This document shows positions 1-5,077 of a stretch of 5,077 nucleotides of DNA, in pieces. The translations under genes and the position numbers were made by a program. The stretch's first letter is position 1; every line of letters starts with the position of its first letter. Source of the DNA: an uncultured Bacteroidales bacterium (GTDB lineage: Bacteria > Bacteroidota > Bacteroidia > Bacteroidales > Paludibacteraceae); the NCBI GenBank assembly GCA_903899865.1, contig CAIUKZ010000105.1:1-5077 (forward strand), written 5' to 3'. The notes under the pieces were generated by a model. That model did no database searches and had not been told where the DNA came from. It was given only the letters and a program-made list of their open reading frames with translations.

Positions 1-387
1 CTCAGAGGCGATGTCAATTCCATCCGTATTGGCAATCATGTCAACATTCAGGATGGCTCAGTGATTCACACGCTGTATGAAAAATCGACCGTCAAAATCG
101 GCGATTATGTATCTGTAGGTCACAATGTTACAATTCACGGCGCCGACATCAACAATTATGCACTGATTGGAATGGGCTCTACCCTACTCGATTTTGCGGA
201 GGTGGGCGAAGGTGCCATAGTGGCTGCTGGTTCGTTGGTGCTAAACAACACCAAAATAGCACCCTATACGCTGTGGGGAGGCGTTCCAGCAAAATACATT
301 AAAGACATTGAGCCATCACAAACTAATGAAATAAACCGAAGGATAGCGCACAATTATGCCATGTATGCAGGATGGTACAAGGAATAA
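1..387 (+). CDS. Gamma-carbonic-anhydrase-like hexapeptide-repeat protein (5' end outside window)
   Basis: The reading frame is open from base 1 and starts before the window. A GTG at 61 lies inside the conserved fold and is not the true start. The 128 visible residues show the left-handed beta-helix hexapeptide pattern and the hallmarks of the gamma-carbonic anhydrase / YrdA-like family: an RGD near residues 2-4, NIQDG at 15-19, and the three expected zinc-ligand histidines at about residues 23 (SVIH), 41 (VGH) and 46 (TIHG). The LWGGVPAKYI segment and a C-terminal helix follow. Family members are usually about 170 residues, so roughly 40 are missing. Known members are cytoplasmic trimers that bind a metal between subunits and may hydrate CO2, although many YrdA-like proteins lack demonstrated activity. 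A related acyltransferase-like role (PaaY type) cannot be excluded. The family call is firm and the activity is inferred. Confidence 0.9.
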   Translation, partial: LRGDVNSIRIGNHVNIQDGSVIHTLYEKSTVKIGDYVSVGHNVTIHGADINNYALIGMGSTLLDFAEVGEGAIVAAGSLVLNNTKIAPYTLWGGVPAKYIKDIEPSQTNEINRRIAHNYAMYAGWYKE

Positions 388-443
388 TTAACAATTAACA
401 ATTAACAATTAATAATTGATATTTGATAATTGATAATTGATAT
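388..443. repeat. Eight tandem heptamers (TTRAYAW) forming an A+T-rich quasi-palindrome
   Basis: Directly after the stop codon at 385-387 there are eight 7-base units in unbroken register: TTAACAA three times (388-408), TTAATAA (409-415), TTGATAT (416-422), TTGATAA twice (423-436) and TTGATAT (437-443). The left-half unit is nearly the reverse complement of the right-half unit, so the array folds back on itself around base 412. From 386 to 438, 22 of 26 opposed positions are complementary, with mismatches at 405/419, 402/422, 398/426 and 391/433. Only three of the pairs are G-C. It may act as a weak 3'-end hairpin for the upstream gene, or it may be a slippage-generated or dispersed intergenic repeat. 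The function is unknown. Confidence 0.85.
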
Positions 444-485
444 TATTCAATTGGGTACTGATATATAAATAATTTTCCCTGGAAA

Positions 486-1973
486 ATGATTTTTACCACG
501 CTTCTCATACACGAATGGAAGAAGGGATTTAGGTCTCAAGGATTCTACAAAAACCTGGCAGTTAATATATTGCTAGGTATTTTTGTCATTTACCTTGCAT
601 CAGTACTGTTATTTGTCGGGTTGTCACTGGAGACAATATTGAGCAAAATCAATGATCGTCTTTCACCTTTAGATATGTACAATGGTGGATTACTTTATTT
701 GATGATTTCGGGGCTTCTACTTCGGTTTTTCATGCAACCTTTGAGTTCGTTTGATTTGTTACCCTACCAAATTCTACCCATTAAACGAAGTGCTATCATC
801 AATTTTCTTTTGGTTAAGCCTTTACTAAGTGTAGTCAACTATTTTGGTTTATTTGTTATCATTCCCTTTGCCTATCAATCCATCATGAAGTATTATGGCA
901 TGGAGGTGAGCATACGGTTTGTGATGTGCTACATACTGATAATATGGTTCAACTCACTCACTACTAATTACTTAAAAAGAAAGTTTGGTGGTGGATTTTG
1001 GTCTATGGTTTCACTGGTAATCGTATTGGGTGGTGTACTTGCTATGGAGTACTTTGAATTTTATTCGTTGTTTAACAGTTCGATGCAGTTATTTAATTAT
1101 ATGGTGTTATCATCATTAGGATTAATCATTCCAATGGTGGCAGTGCTATTGTCCTATGGCTTGAATCGCTGGTTTTTCTGGCAAAACTATTATCCTGAGC
1201 GGTTCAATATCATTCAAAATAAAAGTAGAATCTACATGAACACATTGACTTTTCTCAACCAATTTGGGTCAATGGGTGAATTAATTGGGGTAGAAATTAA
1301 ACTTTTATTTAGGCATAAACGATCACGCAGCCTACTGTCAATGAGCTTGGTATTCCTATTGTATGGATTGATTTTTTACACCAACGACATTTATACAACC
1401 AATCATACCATTTTGTTTTTTGTTGCATTGTTTGAAACTGGGCTGCTCATGTACACCTGTGGACAGTGGGTTATCAGTTGGGATAGTTCGTTTTTTGATG
1501 GTTTGATGACCACCAACATATCTATAAACACCTATATAAAAGCCAATTACACACTACTTATTGGATTCAACATCCTTTGCTTTCTCGTCACTACACCCTA
1601 TTTTTATTTTGGTCATGAAATCACAGTCATGCACCTGGTGGCATTCCTCTATAACACGGGGGTCAATGTGTTTTTATTAATTATCTTGGCCATTTTCAAT
1701 ACACGAAAAATTGACCTATCGCGGAGCAGTACCATGAATTATCAGGGCACCTCCTTCAAAGGTTTTTTAATAATGATTCCAATGATGACCATCCCACTAG
1801 TTGTCATCTGGCTGACTAGTACATTTGCCAGTTACACAGTAGGATTATGGGTGCTTGGTGGCTTAGGCATCACAGGACTTATTTCACACCGATATTTGAT
1901 AAAGCAATTAGTCCAAATTTTTAATGCAAAAAAATACGCCCTAGCAGACGGTTTCAGAGAAAGAGAATTATAA
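486..1973 (+). CDS. DUF5687-type ABC transporter membrane subunit
   Basis: This 495-residue integral membrane protein resembles the DUF5687 family of Bacteroidota, putative ABC-2-like permeases usually encoded beside an ATPase. It has about 12 hydrophobic segments, at approximately residues 23-46, 67-86, 104-130, 144-158, 170-190, 203-225, 283-298, 306-330, 354-372, 380-404, 426-447 and 449-466. A short cytoplasmic-looking N terminus (HEWKKGFRSQ) comes first, and a basic central loop (about 240-282, with RHKRSRS) separates two halves of six segments each. The acidic-aromatic motif SWDSSFFDG at 331-339 is, as I recall, a family feature. The ATG at 486 follows a purine-rich GGAAA and no better start is visible. 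The ATPase gene begins 33 nt after the stop. The transported substrate cannot be read from the sequence, and export is inferred only from the ABC-2-like architecture. Confidence 0.85.
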   Translation: MIFTTLLIHEWKKGFRSQGFYKNLAVNILLGIFVIYLASVLLFVGLSLETILSKINDRLSPLDMYNGGLLYLMISGLLLRFFMQPLSSFDLLPYQILPIKRSAIINFLLVKPLLSVVNYFGLFVIIPFAYQSIMKYYGMEVSIRFVMCYILIIWFNSLTTNYLKRKFGGGFWSMVSLVIVLGGVLAMEYFEFYSLFNSSMQLFNYMVLSSLGLIIPMVAVLLSYGLNRWFFWQNYYPERFNIIQNKSRIYMNTLTFLNQFGSMGELIGVEIKLLFRHKRSRSLLSMSLVFLLYGLIFYTNDIYTTNHTILFFVALFETGLLMYTCGQWVISWDSSFFDGLMTTNISINTYIKANYTLLIGFNILCFLVTTPYFYFGHEITVMHLVAFLYNTGVNVFLLIILAIFNTRKIDLSRSSTMNYQGTSFKGFLIMIPMMTIPLVVIWLTSTFASYTVGLWVLGGLGITGLISHRYLIKQLVQIFNAKKYALADGFREREL

Positions 1974-2006
1974 GTATCACACCAGATTTGAATAAATACT
2001 TGTACG

Positions 2007-2702
2007 ATGATTGAAGTTATTGATTTAAAAAAAGTATATGGGGGCATAACCGTGTTGGACGTGCCGCATTTATCGATTCTTCCGGGTGAAAGCTTTGGGC
2101 TAGTAGGTAATAATGGAGCAGGAAAAACTACCCTTTTTCGCCTCATTTTAGACCTCACTGAGCCGACAACAGGCGAAGTGAAAATATATGAATTGCGAGT
2201 AAAAAGGAATGATGCATGGAAAGCCACTACTGGATCATTCTTGGACGAAAGTTTCTTGATTGACTTTTTGACGCCTGAAGAATATTTTTATTTCATCGGC
2301 AAACTCCATAATAAAAACACCTCAGAGGTCGATGAGTTTATGGTGTCAATGACTGAGTTTTTCAATCAAGAAATTATGGACAAAAAGAAGCTGATTCGAG
2401 ACTTCTCCAAAGGCAATCAGAAAAAAATAGGCATCGCAGCAGCCCTGCTTGGTGACCCACAAATATTGATTCTAGATGAACCATTTACTGCTTTAGATCC
2501 TTCATCGCAAATACGTCTTAAACGGTTTTTAGCCGAACTGCAAGAGAAGTTAAATCTTACCCTTCTTATCTCAAGTCATGATTTGAATCATATAACTGAT
2601 GTGTGTCAGCGCATTGTTGTACTTGAAAAAGGTCAAATTGTAAAAGACATTCAAACCAATGAAGGTACGCAATCCGAACTGGAGGCATACTTTGCAGTCT
2701 AA
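2007..2702 (+). CDS. ABC transporter ATP-binding protein, partner of the DUF5687 permease
   Basis: This is a complete 231-residue nucleotide-binding subunit of normal length. Walker A is GNNGAGKTT at residues 34-42. Walker B is ILILDEP at 153-159, with E158 as catalytic base, the D-loop ALDP is at 162-165, and the switch histidine H191 is in SSHD. The signature motif is FSKGN at 133-137 instead of LSGGQ, resembling the YSKGM variant of ABC-2/CcmA-type exporter ATPases. The Q-loop position appears to hold a glutamate (E81 in FLDES) rather than glutamine, a substitution also found in that group. It should bind as a dimer to the cytoplasmic face of the upstream permease and drive transport by ATP hydrolysis. 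The short 33-nt gap supports co-transcription. No substrate-specific domain is present, so the cargo is unknown. Confidence 0.95.
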   Translation: MIEVIDLKKVYGGITVLDVPHLSILPGESFGLVGNNGAGKTTLFRLILDLTEPTTGEVKIYELRVKRNDAWKATTGSFLDESFLIDFLTPEEYFYFIGKLHNKNTSEVDEFMVSMTEFFNQEIMDKKKLIRDFSKGNQKKIGIAAALLGDPQILILDEPFTALDPSSQIRLKRFLAELQEKLNLTLLISSHDLNHITDVCQRIVVLEKGQIVKDIQTNEGTQSELEAYFAV

Positions 2703-2746
2703 CTCCTTGCATTTAGACCTTATTTATTGCAAAGTATTCAAACAAA

Positions 2747-2776
2747 TTGACGTAATTAAGCGTTTTCATAATACAA
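2747..2776 (+). promoter_or_regulatory. Possible Bacteroidota-type promoter for the CDGSH gene
   Basis: A TTG at 2747-2749 is followed after 19 nt by TAATACAA at 2769-2776. The Bacteroidota primary sigma factor prefers TTG near -33 and TAnnTTTG near -7, with about this spacing. The -35-like element and the spacing fit, but the -7 element matches only partly: TA is present and TTTG is degenerate. The position, 24 nt before the ATG at 2801, is plausible. The rest of the 98-nt gap (2703-2800) shows no convincing terminator and no other feature. Confidence 0.25.
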
Positions 2777-2800
2777 ACTAACACAAATATTACTCAAATT

Positions 2801-3034
2801 ATGGAAACACCCTCAACAAACTTCACTCCTATAGGCTTAGATCTAGAAGCGGACAAAAACTATGCATGGTGTGCATGCGGCAAATCAAACAAACAACCAT
2901 TTTGCGACGGCTCACATGCAGGCTCAGGAATTAGCCCACAGCTTTTCAAAGCAGAAAAAGCGGGCACATATTACCTCTGCACATGCAAAAAATCGGGTAA
3001 TGCACCTTATTGTGACGGCAGTCATAAAAAATAA
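2801..3034 (+). CDS. Small dual-CDGSH iron-sulfur protein
   Basis: This 77-residue protein contains two full CDGSH iron-sulfur motifs of the form C-x-C-x2-S-x3-P-x-C-D-G-S-H. The first uses C24, C26, C35 and H39, and the second uses C60, C62, C71 and H75. Each three-Cys, one-His set is the known ligand pattern for a redox-active, pH-sensitive [2Fe-2S] cluster. Having two motifs in one chain resembles the monomeric CISD3/Miner2-like class rather than homodimeric mitoNEET. No signal peptide or membrane anchor is seen, so a cytoplasmic location is expected. The physiological role of bacterial members is poorly defined; electron transfer, cluster transfer or iron/redox homeostasis are the usual proposals. 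The ATG at 2801 leaves a short 20-residue lead into the first motif, normal for the family. It lies 98 nt after the ATPase gene and probably has its own promoter. Confidence 0.95.
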   Translation: METPSTNFTPIGLDLEADKNYAWCACGKSNKQPFCDGSHAGSGISPQLFKAEKAGTYYLCTCKKSGNAPYCDGSHKK

Positions 3035-3048
3035 TTGTGGCACAACTT

Positions 3049-3098
3049 TTGTTTTGATGTTATTACAGCACACTCATTCAGTAATAACATCAAAACAA
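3049..3098. promoter_or_regulatory. Perfect 18-bp inverted repeat upstream of the His-rich gene
   Basis: The left arm (3049-3066, TTGTTTTGATGTTATTAC) is the exact reverse complement of the right arm (3081-3098), around a 14-nt spacer (3067-3080). It starts 15 nt after the CDGSH stop codon and ends 7 nt before the ATG at 3106. No T-tract follows the stem on either strand, so it is not a classical intrinsic terminator. In RNA it would form a long stable hairpin abutting the translation start of the next gene. In DNA it could be a dimeric regulator operator. A role as a 3' stabilising or processing hairpin for the CDGSH mRNA is also possible. The repeat is certain and its role is inferred. Confidence 0.8.
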
Positions 3099-3105
3099 GA
3101 AAGCC

Positions 3106-3399
3106 ATGAAAACACTTTTAATCATCATCGCCATCATTAGCATTTCTACTCTATCATGCGCAGAGGTAATCGTTATCGAAAACCATGAACCTCAACACGG
3201 ACCTCATTTCAGACACTCTGAACTCGAAAGAAAACATGTTCGAATGCACAATCACCACAACAATTTTCACCAGAGAATGCATCAATCAAACGAACGCATC
3301 ATAGTGGAACCAACTAGGGTTGTAAAGGTGATTCACTACAGAAAGCCACTCCCTGTAAACAGACACATGAACCCTCATTCATATCACAACAGATATTGA
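3106..3399 (+). CDS. Small exported histidine-rich protein of unknown function
   Basis: I do not recognise a family. The 97-residue product begins with a short basic N terminus and a hydrophobic stretch (residues 4-16) ending in TLSCAE, which reads as an export signal. Cleavage could be by signal peptidase I near residue 19. C18 could instead be a lipidated cysteine, but T15 at the -3 position makes this a poor lipobox. The remaining roughly 79 residues carry 14 histidines, many as HxH, HH or xxxH spacings between 27 and 61 and again at 84-95, plus many Asn and Arg and only the one cysteine (C18). A short hydrophobic beta-like segment (IIVEPTRVVKVIHY, about 65-78) interrupts the polar sequence. 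The composition suggests binding of Ni, Zn, Cu or Co in the periplasm, but this is inference from composition alone. The ATG at 3106 sits 7 nt after the 18-bp palindrome, and a strong terminator follows the gene. Confidence 0.7.
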   Translation: MKTLLIIIAIISISTLSCAEVIVIENHEPQHGPHFRHSELERKHVRMHNHHNNFHQRMHQSNERIIVEPTRVVKVIHYRKPLPVNRHMNPHSYHNRY

Positions 3400-3435
3400 G
3401 AACAAGATATACATTTGAATAGTAAATGTTTGCTA

Positions 3436-3467
3436 AAAAAACCACTCCAGAAATGAAGTGGTTTTTT
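3436..3467 (+). terminator. Intrinsic terminator after the His-rich gene
   Basis: The arms at 3436-3446 (AAAAAACCACT) and 3457-3467 (AGTGGTTTTTT) are perfectly complementary over 11 bp with a 10-nt loop, and the right arm ends in six T. The flanking A-run and T-run allow it to work in both directions. It lies 37 nt after the stop codon at 3397-3399 and ends the plus-strand transcripts. Confidence 0.85.
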
Positions 3468-3506
3468 GTTGTTATTGAAAGAAGAGGCATAGAGTTTCGG
3501 GAAAAT

Positions 3507-3545
3507 GAAAAAGGTAGCCCCAACATGATAATTTTGGGGCTACCT
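3507..3545 (-). terminator. Intrinsic terminator of the minus-strand GH31 gene
   Basis: A perfect 12-bp stem (3512-3523 with 3534-3545, arm AGGTAGCCCCAA) encloses a 10-nt loop. Read on the minus strand it is followed by a T-rich stretch (complement of 3500-3511, beginning TTTTT). It begins 32 nt beyond the stop codon of the GH31 gene at 3577. On the plus strand no T-tract follows it, so it acts leftward. Confidence 0.85.
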
Positions 3546-3576
3546 CTATACTGACTGAGACTGAGTGTTAATGCGA

Positions 3577-5077
3577 CTACTCAGCTTTCAAAAAGCTCAT
3601 TATTGGCTTGATTTTATTAGCATCTAGGTTTAATGTTTCTATCAGCTGAATGGCTTGACTGTAGTTGGCTGGAAAAGCCTTCAACTCTTTCAAAGCAGAC
3701 TCAGGCGCATACTGTATTCTGTTGGGAGTCTGCTCAGCGTAAGGCATCATATTGGGCAAATTACCAGCTTCATACGTATTGTAAATGCCCTTAACTATTG
3801 GCAACTGAGTTGACAATCGGCTAAACTTTGCACGAAGTCCATCAGTGAGTGCATACATGCTGTCCAGCGGTATTTCAAACTCTAGCACCACATCCATGGC
3901 TTCAGATGCTGCCGATAGATTCAATTGCACACTGGAAGTCAAGGTTGTTGCCAAATAAGAGGTTACCGCTTTTTGCCCATTGACAGTGGCACTTGCTATA
4001 GGCAAGGTATTGGGCAAGTCAACAATAAAACCCCGCTTATCAGAAACTCCTTCATAAGTGCCTTTGCGTGGCTCAATATGCAACTTAACGGTTTTACCTG
4101 CTGACTGTTGCGATATAGCGGTAGTAGCATAAGCACCATCAACATATTTATTGGTCTTTCCATCATCTTCATAAACGATAGTTTTTCCAGATTTTCCAGG
4201 GAAGACTGTCAATACTAGCGTGTCGGTTTTATGTTGAAGATTTTGAGCATTTCTCAGCATCGGAATAATAGCACCCGATTTTACATAGACAGGTATTTCA
4301 TTGATAGCGAAGTTTCTTTCATATTGTTTTCCGCCTTTGAGTGTTGTTCCTGTAAACCACTCCATCCACTCACCATCGGGCAACCACACTTTTGCTTTAG
4401 CTAGCAAATTAGCATGGTCAAGACTATCCACTACTGGAGAAACTATCATATCTGACCCAAACATGTACTGCTGCTTATTGGTATAAGCCTCATTCGCTTT
4501 TGGATAATCATAATACATTGGGTGGCAAATTGACACCGCACTGTCATAAGCTATACGTGACTGACTATAAACATAAGGAGCGATAGCATACCTCATGCGA
4601 ATGGCTTCACGCATCACCTTGAAATCTTCCACTGGATAGGCAAAAATCCTTCGTTCGATTAATGGGCTTTTGCTTCCATGTGTACGTAAGATAGGACTAA
4701 AGGCTCCAAATTGTAACCAGCGGATATATAATTGGGCTGAGCGTGCTTCATGGTCATATTCCTGCACATACATGTGCCCTCCGATATCATGACTCCAATA
4801 GCCATAGCCCACATTGGATGCTGTAGATGTAAAGTAGGGTTGAAAAGCCAATGATTTCCAATTGATATAAGTGTCGCCAGAGAATCCAATCTGATAGCGG
4901 TGGTTACCCATCCCTCCCCAGCGGTGAAACAGAAACGGACGGTTGTTGGTATTGCGCTCCATATCAGTAAAGAAACAATAATTCAACCACCACGTTGGGT
5001 TCAGTCCTTCTACTGGTGTATATCCCCACTGTTGCCAGTCGAGCCACCAGAAGTCCACGCCTTGCTTTTCGAGCGAA
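3577..5077 (-). CDS. Glycoside hydrolase family 31 enzyme with DUF5110 (N-terminal part outside window)
   Basis: The visible 499 residues are the C-terminal part. The frame is open through 5077, and the GTG at 5056-5058 is an internal valine. The catalytic TIM barrel contains the DFWWLDW strand with the predicted nucleophile Asp at 5038-5040, the predicted acid/base Asp in GFSGDT at 4873-4875, and the SHDIGGH motif (Asp at 4786-4788) followed by RTHG. A proximal beta-sandwich starts near EIPVYVKSGAIIP, and a DUF5110-type distal sandwich contains VFPG and YEDDG. A roughly 95-residue helical-looking C-terminal extension (about 3577-3865) completes the protein. GH31 enzymes are retaining alpha-glycosidases and related transglycosylases. 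The nucleophile is followed by WQQ instead of the usual MNE of alpha-glucosidases, so substrate specificity should not be assumed to be alpha-glucoside. Bacteroidota relatives are typically exported, but the signal peptide is not visible here. The gene ends with TAG and its own terminator. Confidence 0.93.
   Translation of the reverse strand, partial: SLEKQGVDFWWLDWQQWGYTPVEGLNPTWWLNYCFFTDMERNTNNRPFLFHRWGGMGNHRYQIGFSGDTYINWKSLAFQPYFTSTASNVGYGYWSHDIGGHMYVQEYDHEARSAQLYIRWLQFGAFSPILRTHGSKSPLIERRIFAYPVEDFKVMREAIRMRYAIAPYVYSQSRIAYDSAVSICHPMYYDYPKANEAYTNKQQYMFGSDMIVSPVVDSLDHANLLAKAKVWLPDGEWMEWFTGTTLKGGKQYERNFAINEIPVYVKSGAIIPMLRNAQNLQHKTDTLVLTVFPGKSGKTIVYEDDGKTNKYVDGAYATTAISQQSAGKTVKLHIEPRKGTYEGVSDKRGFIVDLPNTLPIASATVNGQKAVTSYLATTLTSSVQLNLSAASEAMDVVLEFEIPLDSMYALTDGLRAKFSRLSTQLPIVKGIYNTYEAGNLPNMMPYAEQTPNRIQYAPESALKELKAFPANYSQAIQLIETLNLDANKIKPIMSFLKAE

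Noticed and set aside
418..477. Possible promoters for the permease gene (GATATTTG at 418-425 and TAATTTTC at 470-477)
   Set aside because: Each matches TAnnTTTG at seven of eight positions, but the first lies inside the heptamer repeats without a good TTG upstream. The second is only about 8 nt from the ATG. A+T-rich DNA yields such matches by chance.
1832..2227. 131-residue minus-strand open frame
   Set aside because: It lies antisense across the end of the permease and the Walker A region of the ATPase, both clearly coding on the plus strand. Its translation has no recognisable domain.
2707..2732. Possible hairpin TTGCA/TGCAA after the ATPase gene
   Set aside because: It has only 5 bp, a 16-nt loop and no T-tract, too weak to call a terminator.
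3049..3098. Reading the 18-bp palindrome as an intrinsic terminator
   Set aside because: The stem is A+T-rich and is followed by GAAAGCC on the plus strand and AAAAGTTG on the minus strand, so neither side has the required T-tract.
2862..3140. 92-residue plus-strand open frame overlapping the CDGSH gene
   Set aside because: It is a frame-shifted reading of the CDGSH coding sequence that then runs through the palindrome. The His- and Ala-rich translation is an artefact of frame.
3411..3429. Small hairpin ACATTT/AAATGT after the His-rich gene
   Set aside because: Six A+T-rich base pairs just upstream of a much stronger terminator; probably chance.
3314..3526. 70-residue minus-strand open frame
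   Set aside because: It spans the terminator hairpin at 3436-3467 and the end of the His-rich gene, and has no domain or conserved pattern.
4301..4889. Short open frames on both strands within the GH31 gene (4301-4486 plus, 4659-4889 minus)
   Set aside because: Both lie inside a well-supported GH31 coding region in other frames.

Overview
The window looks like an ordinary chromosomal stretch from a member of the Bacteroidota. The evidence is a DUF5687-type membrane protein paired with its ABC ATPase (an arrangement I know mainly from Bacteroidota), A+T-rich intergenic DNA without clear Shine-Dalgarno sequences, and a GH31 enzyme of a type common in that phylum. I cannot place it at genus level. 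No tRNA, rRNA, CRISPR array, transposase, integrase or phage gene is visible.

Layout, left to right. (1) 1-387, plus strand: the 3' part of a gamma-carbonic-anhydrase-like hexapeptide-repeat protein, cut by the window edge. (2) 388-443: eight contiguous heptamers (TTRAYAW) in perfect register, which also form a large A+T-rich quasi-palindrome. (3) 486-2702: a two-gene ABC transporter unit, a 495-residue polytopic membrane protein followed 33 nt later by its 231-residue ATPase. (4) 2801-3034: a 77-residue iron-sulfur protein with two complete CDGSH motifs. (5) 3049-3098: a perfect 18-bp inverted repeat just before the next start codon. (6) 3106-3399: a small, exported, histidine-rich protein of unknown function. 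(7) 3400-3576: a convergent intergenic region with two back-to-back intrinsic terminators, one for each direction. (8) 3577-5077, minus strand: the C-terminal 499 residues of a GH31 glycoside hydrolase whose N-terminal part lies beyond the right edge.

The permease and ATPase almost certainly act together. The CDGSH gene and the His-rich gene are adjacent and co-directional, but the large palindrome between them means co-transcription is not assured. The carbonic anhydrase and the GH31 enzyme appear functionally unrelated to the rest. I see no clear evidence of a new multi-gene system. The items most worth a second look are the 18-bp palindrome with the His-rich exported protein, the heptamer array, and the non-canonical residues after the GH31 nucleophile.
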